From Rhodothermales bacterium (lineage in GTDB: Bacteria; Bacteroidota; Rhodothermia; Rhodothermales; Bin80), in assembly GCA_012267425.1 (NCBI GenBank), contig JAAXGO010000012.1, positions 1 to 37,755 of the forward strand: a stretch of 37,755 nucleotides of DNA. The letters run 5' to 3'. The notes beneath the pieces were generated by a model. That model searched no databases and was not told the origin of the DNA. It saw nothing but the letters and a program-made list of their open reading frames with translations. Below, piece by piece: positions 8,850 to 16,070 of the stretch (position 1 is the first letter of the stretch; each line of letters opens with the position of its first letter). The position numbers were made by a program, and so were the translations under genes.

Positions 8850-10376
8850 ATGTTCCGACTCTTACTTATCGTCGCCACGTTGACACTCGCACAGCCGGGA
8901 CTGGCACAGGAGCCAGACCTTGGCACCGAGGGCCAGCGCGCCGAAGGTCAGGTGATTTACGATGCCAAGTGCGCTCACTGCCACGGCTTTAGTGGCGATG
9001 CCGAGAGCGTGGCTACGCCATTTTTGCGTCCGTCGCCGCGGGATTTTGTGTCCGGCAACTTCAAGTTTCGCTCTACGGCCAGCGGAGAGCTGCCGACCAC
9101 CGAAGACATAGAGCACAGCATCCGCGAAGGCATGCCGTACACGAGTATGCCCGCCTGGAAAGGCATTCTGTCAGAGGCAGAAATCTCAAGTCTGGCCTAC
9201 TACATCAAGTCATTCAACTCTGACTTTGCTGGACCCTATGGCACGCCGGACGTTATCGAGGTGCCCGACGCACCGGACTTCGACGAATCGAATCTGTCAC
9301 GCGGCCGCGAGGTCTTCGATGCAAATCAGTGTGCGGACTGCCACGGACAAAACGGACGCGGTAACGGGGAGTCGGCCACCGAGTTGATGGACGACTGGGG
9401 CTATCCGATCCGTCCGGCGGATATGACGAAGCGCTGGACCTTCCGCGGCGGCTCCACGCGCGAGGATATCTACCGCACCTTCACAACCGGGCTGAACGGT
9501 ACTCCGATGCCGTCTTATCAGCAGACGATCGACGAAGAGGATCGCTGGGCGCTTGTTGACTACGTGTATTCGCTTTCGCGCGACGAGCCGGACTACGGCA
9601 CCGTCGTTACGGCGCAGGGATTACTTGCTCCAATCGATGTCATTCAGGGAGCGGAACTCTTCGAGAATGCTCCTGCGACCTATTTCCCGATCGTGGGTCA
9701 GATCATCGAACCTGGGCGGTCATTCTATCCAGGCGTCAACGGCGTGGAAGTGCGCGCGGTCTACAACCAGCGTGACATTGCCGTGATGTTGTCGTGGAAC
9801 GACATGACTCAGGAAATAACTGGCTCGAACGGTCTCGCAATGGAGGTTCTACCGTTTGATTCTGACGTTCCCAGCACTGCTGATACTGTGTTTTCAGACG
9901 CTGCTGCGGTGCTACTTCCTTCCGCAGCCGTCGAGGGCATAGAGAAGCCGTACTTCATGTTTGGCGACTCTAAACGTCCGATGAGGATCTGGTATACAGA
10001 TCTTGCCACGGACAGTGCGGGCGTATTTACGAGCACGGGGTCGTCGTCGTTTGTCGCGGACGGTGAAGAGATCGAACGCTTTGCGAGCTACGAGGATGGC
10101 GTGTGGACTGTCATTTTCAAGGCCCGGCGGCAGGCAGAGAGCGGATTGTACTTCGAGGAAGCGGCATTTACGCCGATTTCATTCTCCATCTGGGACGGTT
10201 ACAGCCAAGAGCGCGGCAACAAGCGTGGACTATCGGCTTGGTACCACGTGTATCTGGAACCGCTCGAGACCATATCGCCGGTGGGCCCGATGGCAAAATG
10301 GGCGTTCATCGTCATCATTCTGGAGTTGGGCCTGATCGGAACCGTGCGCTATCGCCGGAGGAAGCAGAGAGCGTAG
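8850..10376 (+). CDS. Exported dihaem cytochrome c with ethylbenzene-dehydrogenase-type haem domain
   Basis: The protein has 508 residues. A signal peptide (MFRLLLIVATLTLAQPGLAQ) is followed by two cytochrome c domains (CAHCH at 41-45, CADCH at 161-165). Residues ~255-470 resemble the EB_dh / DMSO-reductase-like haem-b-binding domain found in gamma subunits of periplasmic molybdoenzymes (EVRAVYNQRDIAVMLSWND, MFGDSKRPMRIWY, WTVIFKARR). A C-terminal anchor helix (KWAFIVIILELGLIGTVRY) ends in a basic tail. The ORF track starts at 8715; the ATG at 8850 gives a proper signal peptide. No molybdopterin catalytic subunit is nearby, so this is probably an electron-transfer subunit of the bd-like complex. 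The EB_dh assignment is the less certain part. Confidence 0.78.
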   Translation: MFRLLLIVATLTLAQPGLAQEPDLGTEGQRAEGQVIYDAKCAHCHGFSGDAESVATPFLRPSPRDFVSGNFKFRSTASGELPTTEDIEHSIREGMPYTSMPAWKGILSEAEISSLAYYIKSFNSDFAGPYGTPDVIEVPDAPDFDESNLSRGREVFDANQCADCHGQNGRGNGESATELMDDWGYPIRPADMTKRWTFRGGSTREDIYRTFTTGLNGTPMPSYQQTIDEEDRWALVDYVYSLSRDEPDYGTVVTAQGLLAPIDVIQGAELFENAPATYFPIVGQIIEPGRSFYPGVNGVEVRAVYNQRDIAVMLSWNDMTQEITGSNGLAMEVLPFDSDVPSTADTVFSDAAAVLLPSAAVEGIEKPYFMFGDSKRPMRIWYTDLATDSAGVFTSTGSSSFVADGEEIERFASYEDGVWTVIFKARRQAESGLYFEEAAFTPISFSIWDGYSQERGNKRGLSAWYHVYLEPLETISPVGPMAKWAFIVIILELGLIGTVRYRRRKQRA

Positions 10377-10407
10377 ACGGGTCGAACAGACGTACTGAGA
10401 GAACGAC

Positions 10408-11622
10408 GTGGAGTACCGGCCTTCGCTAATTTCGTGGAACCTCACCAAGCGGTGCAATCTGCGCTGCCCACACTGTTATATGGAGGCGGGGCGCAAGGCG
10501 GACCGCGAGTTGACGACAGATGAGTGTCTGGCTCTTTTGAGTGAAATGGAAGCTCTAGGCACCGAAATGCTTATCCTCACCGGAGGCGAACCGCTTTTGA
10601 GGAAGGATATTTACGCGATTGCGGAGCGTTCGAGCTCTCTCGGTATCTGGGTCGTAATGGGGACCAATGGAGTGCTGATTACGGATCGCGTCGCACGGAG
10701 AATGGTCGACTGTGGCGTCAAGGGCGTCGGAATTAGCATTGATTCGGCCGATCCGGCGCGCCACAACCGGTTCCGGGGAGGCCCTAACGCGTGGGAGTAT
10801 TCCGTGCGGGCTCTCGACATCTGCACGAAGCATGGCTTGGAAGTACTCGTGCAGACAACGGTAATGGAAGAAAACGAGCACGAAATCCCTGAGCTCCTCG
10901 AGTTTGCACGCGACAAGGGTGCCTGGTCGTTCAATCTGTACTTTTTGGTGCAGACTGGGCGCGGCAAGGCCATGACCGAGCTTTCCGCGGTTCAGACCGA
11001 GGCGATGCTCGAGCGGTTGGTTGACGAACAGGATCGATACCGTCCGATGCTCGTGCGTTCGAAATGCGCTCCGCAATTCAAGCGAATTGCCTGGTCGAAA
11101 GGGCTCGGCGGCATGGAAAGCGGGGGCTGCATGGCGGCCACGCAGTACTGCCGGATCACGCCTGACGGTGAAGTCACACCATGCCCATACATGACGGTGT
11201 CCGGCGGAAACGTCCTCGAAATGTCCTTTACAGACATCTGGACAACGTCCCCGGTTTTCCGGAACCTGCGCGACCCCGCTCTACTCAAGGGCCGTTGCGG
11301 CGCCTGTGAATTCAAAGAGCTCTGCGGCGGTTGCCGCTGCCGTGCGTTTGCTCGGACCGGCGATTACCTGGACGAAGATCCGGCCTGCACGTACGAACCG
11401 AAGGGCTTGCATCTCGAGGATGTAGAATGCACGTGGTCGGACGATGCACTGCTCCGGCTCGAGAGGATTCCGATCCGGTTCATTCGTGAAAAAACCCGTA
11501 GTGGCGTCGAGGCCTACGCACGCCGGAAACGTGTCGTAACGATCACGCCGGAGGTGATGACGGGTGCGCTATCTGGAATGGATCGCCCGCGCGCGTTTAC
11601 GATGCCGAAACGCCACGCCTAA
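10408..11622 (+). CDS. Radical SAM/SPASM enzyme with C-terminal PCP_red-like domain
   Basis: The 404-residue protein starts at GTG. The radical SAM [4Fe-4S] motif is CNLRCPHC (C16, C20, C23), followed by ILTGGEPLLR (GGEP motif) and GISIDSADPARHN. A SPASM-type auxiliary-cluster region follows, with C241, C248 and C259 (TPCPYM) and CGACEFKELCGGCRCRA at 297-313. The overall plan is that of NirJ/AhbD-type enzymes, which modify haem precursors, and of PqqE-type peptide modifiers. Residues ~342-390 (TWSDDALLRLERIPIRFIREKTRSGVEAYARRK) match the PCP_red pattern at the end of protochlorophyllide reductase BchB. In this operon the likely job is modification of a tetrapyrrole cofactor, which is inference. 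It is five bases from the ferredoxin gene, its likely electron donor. Confidence 0.85.
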   Translation: MEYRPSLISWNLTKRCNLRCPHCYMEAGRKADRELTTDECLALLSEMEALGTEMLILTGGEPLLRKDIYAIAERSSSLGIWVVMGTNGVLITDRVARRMVDCGVKGVGISIDSADPARHNRFRGGPNAWEYSVRALDICTKHGLEVLVQTTVMEENEHEIPELLEFARDKGAWSFNLYFLVQTGRGKAMTELSAVQTEAMLERLVDEQDRYRPMLVRSKCAPQFKRIAWSKGLGGMESGGCMAATQYCRITPDGEVTPCPYMTVSGGNVLEMSFTDIWTTSPVFRNLRDPALLKGRCGACEFKELCGGCRCRAFARTGDYLDEDPACTYEPKGLHLEDVECTWSDDALLRLERIPIRFIREKTRSGVEAYARRKRVVTITPEVMTGALSGMDRPRAFTMPKRHA

Positions 11623-11627
11623 GCCGT

Positions 11628-11822
11628 ATGCCGTACACGATAACGGACGACTGCACGGCCTGTGACCTTTGCATCGATGTGTGCCCGATCGGTGCGATTG
11701 CGGAGGGCGACCCAATTTATGTCATTGATGACACATGCTGCGAATTCGAGGAATGCCTAGTGATGTGTGACGATAACGCCATCGTACCGAGCGAGGACGT
11801 AGAAGACGCCAAAGGTGGTTGA
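11628..11822 (+). CDS. Small ferredoxin with atypical second cluster motif
   Basis: A 64-residue 2[4Fe-4S]-type ferredoxin, cytoplasmic. The first motif is canonical: CTACDLCIDVCP (C9, C12, C15, C19). The second is unusual: CCEFEECLVMC gives C37, C38, C43 and C47, so the central cysteine expected at 40 is replaced by Phe and a cysteine sits at 38 instead. The second cluster may therefore be 4Fe-4S with shifted ligation, 3Fe-4S, or unstable. The gene sits between the radical SAM gene (five-base gap) and a gene whose GTG overlaps its end by eight bases. It probably supplies electrons to the radical SAM enzyme or to a downstream reductase. Confidence 0.85.
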   Translation: MPYTITDDCTACDLCIDVCPIGAIAEGDPIYVIDDTCCEFEECLVMCDDNAIVPSEDVEDAKGG

Positions 11823-12150
11823 AAACGAAGTCTACTTCCTAAGTTTTCAGGAATTCCGGCAGATGGCGCCGGCGATCCTGGATCTCGAGGTCAAGCGGTT
11901 GGCTGGTCTCATCGACGATGTCAGCGCTGCTGAACGGAACGATCTCGTGTGGGCGCGACACAACGTAATGGAAAGCGTGGCCGCGATTGAACAACTGGAC
12001 AAGGACAGACTGGAAAGCGACTGCGCCCCGCTTCTAGAAGCCGCGATGATTACTATCGGTCTATTGACCGACAGAGTAGACCGTGTAACACTTCAGTACG
12101 TTCTTAACCGGCTCACGTACGTTCGCGAGCGTATACCATATGTCGTATGA
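11815..12150 (+). CDS. Unknown 111-aa helical protein in the bd-like operon
   Basis: I do not recognise this protein. It starts at a GTG overlapping the ferredoxin stop and reads ENEVYFLSFQEFRQMAPAIL, then mostly amphipathic helix (LEVKRLAGLIDDVSAAERND, LVWARHNVMESVAAIEQLDK), with no signal peptide or membrane helix. It has one Cys (ESDCAPLLEA) and two His-poor helical repeats. It is likely a soluble helical-bundle accessory protein of the cofactor or assembly cassette, judged only by operon position. An 82-base gap with a short hairpin separates it from the next gene. Confidence 0.65.
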   Translation: MVENEVYFLSFQEFRQMAPAILDLEVKRLAGLIDDVSAAERNDLVWARHNVMESVAAIEQLDKDRLESDCAPLLEAAMITIGLLTDRVDRVTLQYVLNRLTYVRERIPYVV

Positions 12151-12158
12151 CCACGGCC

Positions 12159-12174
12159 AGGGTCTAAGGACCCT
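12159..12174 (+). other. Short perfect hairpin between operon halves
   Basis: AGGGTC-TAAG-GACCCT forms a six-base-pair perfect stem with a four-base loop in the 82-base gap after the 111-aa gene. There is no T-run after it, so it is not a standard intrinsic terminator. It could be an mRNA processing or stability element within the operon. Confidence 0.35.
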
Positions 12175-12232
12175 CACTCCATACTGCCCAGTTCCTTAAG
12201 CGGTCTGGCATTCTTTCCACAGACTGAGCGTC

Positions 12233-14143
12233 ATGTACAAGAAGATCTTCGTTCCCGTAGACAATTCGGAGCATTCCATCGCCGCTGTCGACCTGGCCGT
12301 TGACTTTGCCAAGCGGTTCGACGCCGATGTAGTGGGGAGTCATGCCTACGCTGCACGCATGCACGACTACCGTTTCAAACAGATGGAATTCACGCTGCCG
12401 GAGGAGTATCTGATCGAGGATCAGATGGAGAAGCAGCGAAAGATCCACGACACGCTCATCACGATGGGGCTCGAGCTGATTTCGGATTCCTACCTGGTAG
12501 TAGCGGACGCGCGATGCAAGGAGGCGGGTGTGCGGTTTACCCCCAAGATGTACGACGGCAAGAACTGGAAAGTGATTGTCAAGGACATCGAAGATAGCGG
12601 CTACGATCTCGTGATAATCGGTGCCTTGGGGCTCGGCGCCGTCAAGGACAGCGTCCTGGGCAGCGTTTGCGAGCGTGTCACGCGTCGGGTTAGAACGGAC
12701 ACGCTCGTCATCAAACATCTGGAGTCAGTCAGTGCTGGTGGCGATGGAACGGCACCGACGGGCAGTATCGTGGTCGGTGTAGACGGCAGCCCCGAGTCGT
12801 TCGCGGGACTTAAGACGGCGCTTTTGCTCGGTCGTGAAACCGGCCGCCAGGTCGAAGCCGTGTCAGTATACGATCCGTATCTGCACTACGCGATGTTCAA
12901 TAGCATCGTCAACGTGTTGACCGAAAAGGCGTCCAAGGTGTTTCGGTTCAAAGAGCAGGAGCAGCTCCACGAAGAAGTGATTGACACGGGGCTGGCGAAG
13001 ATCTACCAGTCGCACCTCGAAGTTGCACGACGTATTGCCGAAGAGGAAGGGGTGGATCTTAAGATCACACTTCTGGACGGCAAGGCCTTCGAGAAGCTCT
13101 TGCAATACGTGCGTCGGGAAGAGCCGTGGTTGTTGGTTCTCGGCCGGATCGGTGTCCACAGCGACAGCGAAATGGACATCGGTAGCAACACGGAGAATCT
13201 GCTGCGAACCGTTTCCTGCAACGTTTTGCTGTCAAGCCAACGATACACGCCGCCGATCGACGTAAGTGCTGAAGAGTCGATGCTCTGGACTGAACCTGCC
13301 ACGCGCATTCTCAATACCGCGCCTGATTTCGCGCGCGGTATTGCACGCACCACAATCCACCGGTGGGCGACGGAACGCGGGCATTCGGTAATAACAAGAG
13401 GGATCGTAGAACAGGCCATGGGAAACATCCTGCCCAGGTCGTCGATGGTCAAAATGGGTATCGTCGCGGCAGATGCGGCGGTAGAGGAAATAGAGGCGGT
13501 GGATTCCGCCACGTACGTGTGCAGCAATTGTGGGTATGCAGCTCGCGGCTTCGAGCCGGTTACATGTGCCGTATGCGGCAAGGACGCAGCAGTCTTCCAT
13601 AAACTCGACAAGGAGACCATCGAGCGTCTCATTCCGCTCGAAGGAGGCATTGAAGAGGAATCAACATTCGACGACGTGAAGCTCAGGTGGTCGAAAGAGG
13701 CCCGTGCCCGTCTCCGCGAGGTTCCGGACGGTTACCAGATGCGCCGCGCAAAGGCTCAGATTGAAAAGCGCGCCCGCGTGCAGCGCGTCCCGATGATCAC
13801 GCTTGACATGGTGAGGGCCGTGGTTGACGACCATGCGGTGGATACGCAGTTCCTTGCCGAGCGCGGGCAGCTCAAAAGAGACGCCGACGGTGTCGAGCGC
13901 CCTGCAGCCTCAAAGCCCGTCATGGAAGACCTCGTGCAAGACGGAGGTTTTCTTTGGACCAAGCGCGCTGTTGCACGCATTGACCGCGTTCCGGAAGGAT
14001 TCATGCGGACGCGGACGAAAGAGCGCGTCGAAGGTGTGGCACGCCAGCGCTCGACGACGCTGATAACGCTCGAGATCACCGAAGAGGGCATCAAGGAAAG
14101 CCTTAAGCTGATGGAGGAGATGATCCAGCAGCAGGCGAGGTAA
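12233..14143 (+). CDS. Tandem universal stress protein fused to rubredoxin-like and three PCP_red-like domains
   Basis: The protein has 636 residues and is cytoplasmic. Residues 1-165 and ~178-335 are two UspA-type alpha/beta domains (KIFVPVDNSEHSIAAVDLA; SIVVGVDGSPESFAGLKTAL). The first keeps a G-x2-G-x9-GS-like nucleotide motif (GALGLGAVKDSVLGSV). Residues ~350-397, 485-535 and 573-622 are three copies of a W-(T/S)-(E/K)-x-A-x-x(I/L)-x-x-(A/V)P-x-(F/Y) unit with R-E/R-A and IT segments, matching PCP_red of BchB. A rubredoxin-like CSNCGYAARGFEPVTCAVCG lies at 430-449. USP domains bind ATP or AMP; the added domains suggest a scaffold or sensor in cofactor handling. I know of no characterised protein with this architecture. 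Confidence 0.82.
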   Translation: MYKKIFVPVDNSEHSIAAVDLAVDFAKRFDADVVGSHAYAARMHDYRFKQMEFTLPEEYLIEDQMEKQRKIHDTLITMGLELISDSYLVVADARCKEAGVRFTPKMYDGKNWKVIVKDIEDSGYDLVIIGALGLGAVKDSVLGSVCERVTRRVRTDTLVIKHLESVSAGGDGTAPTGSIVVGVDGSPESFAGLKTALLLGRETGRQVEAVSVYDPYLHYAMFNSIVNVLTEKASKVFRFKEQEQLHEEVIDTGLAKIYQSHLEVARRIAEEEGVDLKITLLDGKAFEKLLQYVRREEPWLLVLGRIGVHSDSEMDIGSNTENLLRTVSCNVLLSSQRYTPPIDVSAEESMLWTEPATRILNTAPDFARGIARTTIHRWATERGHSVITRGIVEQAMGNILPRSSMVKMGIVAADAAVEEIEAVDSATYVCSNCGYAARGFEPVTCAVCGKDAAVFHKLDKETIERLIPLEGGIEEESTFDDVKLRWSKEARARLREVPDGYQMRRAKAQIEKRARVQRVPMITLDMVRAVVDDHAVDTQFLAERGQLKRDADGVERPAASKPVMEDLVQDGGFLWTKRAVARIDRVPEGFMRTRTKERVEGVARQRSTTLITLEITEEGIKESLKLMEEMIQQQAR

Positions 14144-14146
14144 GTT

Positions 14147-15067
14147 GTGAAGAGGTACCGTGACATTGCCTCCGACGGGGGCTCCGACATCGCACAGCAG
14201 GTGGCTGCTCAGGCGCAGCGAGCATCAGCGCGTCTCGCCCAAGTACACCATGTTGTGGCCGTCATGAGCGGTAAGGGCGGCGTGGGTAAGAGTACGCTGA
14301 CCGTAAACCTGGCAGCGGTACTTGCACGCAAGAGTCATGCTGTCGGAATTCTGGACGGTGACATCAACGGCGGGTCCGTCGCCAAGATGATGGGCGTCCG
14401 TGCTTGGACGCCGAGGGCGACGTCCCAGGGGATGCTGCCGGCCGAAGCGGAGTTTGGCATTCGCGTGATGTCGATCGATCTCTTCCTGCCCCAGGACGCG
14501 ACGCCTGTGCTCTGGCGTGCTCCGAGCCAGGAAGGTGCCTATCACTGGCGCACGATGATGGACGTGGCGGCACTTAGGGAAATGCTCTCGGACACGAAGT
14601 GGGGCGCACTCGACATCCTTTTCATCGATCTGCCTCCGGGCGCGGACAAGCTGCCGAACGCCTCCGACGTCGTCCCGAAGCTGTCCGGGACTGTTGTTGT
14701 AACCGGCCCATCCGACGTGTCGAGGCTTGTGGTCGGGCGCTCGATGACCATGGCACGTGACGTCGTACACACCCCCGTGATCGGGTTGATCGAAAACATG
14801 GGCCCATACACGTGCAGCCGGTGCGGACACGAAGAGGAACTGTTTCCGTCGGGGCATGCCCGCCGACTGGCTGAGGAGCACGACGTCGAGTATCTGGGCT
14901 GCGTGCCGTTCGACCCACGACTTTCCCGTGCCATGGACGACGGCGGACTTTTTGCCACGCGGTTTCCCGACCGCCCGGCTTCCCGTGCACTGAGCAGCGC
15001 TGCCGATCGGGTCGCGGAGTTTTTGGGCCTTTTGCCTCAATCATCAATGAACGGACATACCTCATGA
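14147..15067 (+). CDS. Mrp/NBP35-family P-loop ATPase (Fe-S or cofactor carrier)
   Basis: The 306-residue protein starts at GTG three bases after the upstream stop. The deviant Walker A is SGKGGVGKST (residues 41-50), followed by GILDGDINGGSVAKMMG (switch/Walker A' region) and DILFIDLPPGADKL (Walker B-like). CSRC at 223-226 matches the CPxC bridging-cluster ligand pair of Mrp/ApbC/Nbp35 proteins. Such proteins carry and transfer [4Fe-4S] clusters. A ~30-residue N-terminal extension precedes the ATPase. Its place in a radical SAM/ferredoxin operon suggests it loads clusters or metal onto the cassette's enzymes. Its end overlaps the next ATG (ATGA). Confidence 0.87.
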   Translation: MKRYRDIASDGGSDIAQQVAAQAQRASARLAQVHHVVAVMSGKGGVGKSTLTVNLAAVLARKSHAVGILDGDINGGSVAKMMGVRAWTPRATSQGMLPAEAEFGIRVMSIDLFLPQDATPVLWRAPSQEGAYHWRTMMDVAALREMLSDTKWGALDILFIDLPPGADKLPNASDVVPKLSGTVVVTGPSDVSRLVVGRSMTMARDVVHTPVIGLIENMGPYTCSRCGHEEELFPSGHARRLAEEHDVEYLGCVPFDPRLSRAMDDGGLFATRFPDRPASRALSSAADRVAEFLGLLPQSSMNGHTS

Positions 15068-15546
15068 AATTTCTCTGCGTCCCCTGCGACGAGCCGATGA
15101 AGATTCACCAGGCGCAGGGTCCCGACCGCGGCTCGATGGCCATCGTCTACCGATGTGGCACGTGTGGACACGACATAGCCATGCTGACAAACAGCATGGA
15201 GACGCAGATGGTGCGCTCACTCGGTGTCACTATCGGTGGGCGAAGCGAGCCGGAAGAGCCCATGGATATGCTGCGGTCTTCGCTCGCCGCTGCGCGCTCC
15301 GACGTAGCGACCGAGAAGCGGGCGAGTAGCTCGAAATGCCCCTTTACCGGCGTCGTCGAGGAGGCGTACAGCCAAAAGCCAAGTGAGCTGGTATGGACGG
15401 CAGAGGCGCGAGACCGAATCGGGCGGGTTCCAGACTTCGTGCGCCCCATGGTCAAGAAGGGCGTCGAGGAGTACGCCCGATCGCGCGGGTACGCGGAAAT
15501 CAGTTCCGCGGTGATGGACGAAGCGAAGGGACGTGTCGGGGCGTAG
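15064..15546 (+). CDS. Zinc-ribbon protein with C-terminal PCP_red-like domain
   Basis: The 160-residue protein has two CxxC pairs forming a probable zinc ribbon (CVPC at 5-8, CGTC at 31-34). A low-complexity linker with a KCPFTG motif near 92-97 follows. The C-terminal ~50 residues (VWTAEARDRIGRVPDFVRPM, VKKGVEEYARSRGYAEISSA) are the best match in the window to PCP_red, the C-terminal domain of BchB/ChlB. No nitrogenase-like catalytic domain is present. It is translationally coupled to the Mrp-like gene and is the last gene of the operon. The 3' end overlaps a convergent gene by 47 bases. Confidence 0.8.
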   Translation: MKFLCVPCDEPMKIHQAQGPDRGSMAIVYRCGTCGHDIAMLTNSMETQMVRSLGVTIGGRSEPEEPMDMLRSSLAAARSDVATEKRASSSKCPFTGVVEEAYSQKPSELVWTAEARDRIGRVPDFVRPMVKKGVEEYARSRGYAEISSAVMDEAKGRVGA

Positions 15547-16066
15547 GGTGATTCAATAGTTTCGGCTTCTCAAGTGCTTCGCGCAGTGCGATCGCCGGCG
15601 TAAGCGCACGCGTAACATAGGCGGCGAGCGCATCCTGAATCCGCTTGGCGTCTGGTTCCAGCTCGGCCAAAACGTATTCGGCGTGTTTGATGAGCCCGCG
15701 CCAGGAGTCGTTCTCGGGAAAAAAGGCGCGTCCGCCAGCACTGTTGGTCACGAAACCAAGACGGAGTTCCCAGAATCCATGGAAGCGTGCCAGTGCCGCG
15801 AGTTCGCCTTCCGTAAAGCAGGCATCGAAGCGGGCGAGGTCAAGATCGCAGGGGTGCCCCTTAAACTCGTCGAGATACTTCTCGGCCGGTACGTAGACCT
15901 CGTCGAACCAAAGGCGGGAGATCGCCGCCGCAAGCTCTTCAGGTCGTGCATACTGCCGGCATGCGGCCTGACATTCGGGGCTTGTCAGAAACGCCAACAG
16001 CACCGTGACGCGGTCGCGGTCGTCCGCGCGAGAAAAAACGGAATCCTGTGGCGGGGTGTCAGTCAC
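15500..16066 (-). CDS. Unknown 188-aa protein
   Basis: I do not recognise this protein. The ORF track extends it to 16153, but the upstream part overlaps the preceding gene. The GTG at 16066 (VTDTPPQDSVFSRADDRDRV) lies seven bases beyond that gene's stop and seems the better start. It is soluble, with two cysteines (PECQAACRQY), a LWFDEVYVPAEKYLDEF segment and helical content. It looks like a full-length cytoplasmic protein co-transcribed with the 121-aa gene. Its C-terminus runs 47 bases into the convergent PCP_red gene. Confidence 0.6.
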   Translation of the reverse strand: MTDTPPQDSVFSRADDRDRVTVLLAFLTSPECQAACRQYARPEELAAAISRLWFDEVYVPAEKYLDEFKGHPCDLDLARFDACFTEGELAALARFHGFWELRLGFVTNSAGGRAFFPENDSWRGLIKHAEYVLAELEPDAKRIQDALAAYVTRALTPAIALREALEKPKLLNHPTPRHVPSLRPSPRN

Positions 16067-16070
16067 GAAT

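Noticed and set aside
10408-11822. A RiPP (modified peptide) gene cluster around the radical SAM/SPASM gene
   Set aside because: No small precursor peptide, peptidase or transporter is visible; the context is respiratory and Fe-S carrier genes.
10408-15546. A chlorophyll biosynthesis cluster (because of PCP_red similarity)
   Set aside because: No BchL/BchN/BchB catalytic domains, magnesium chelatase or other pigment genes are present; only the small C-terminal domain is shared.
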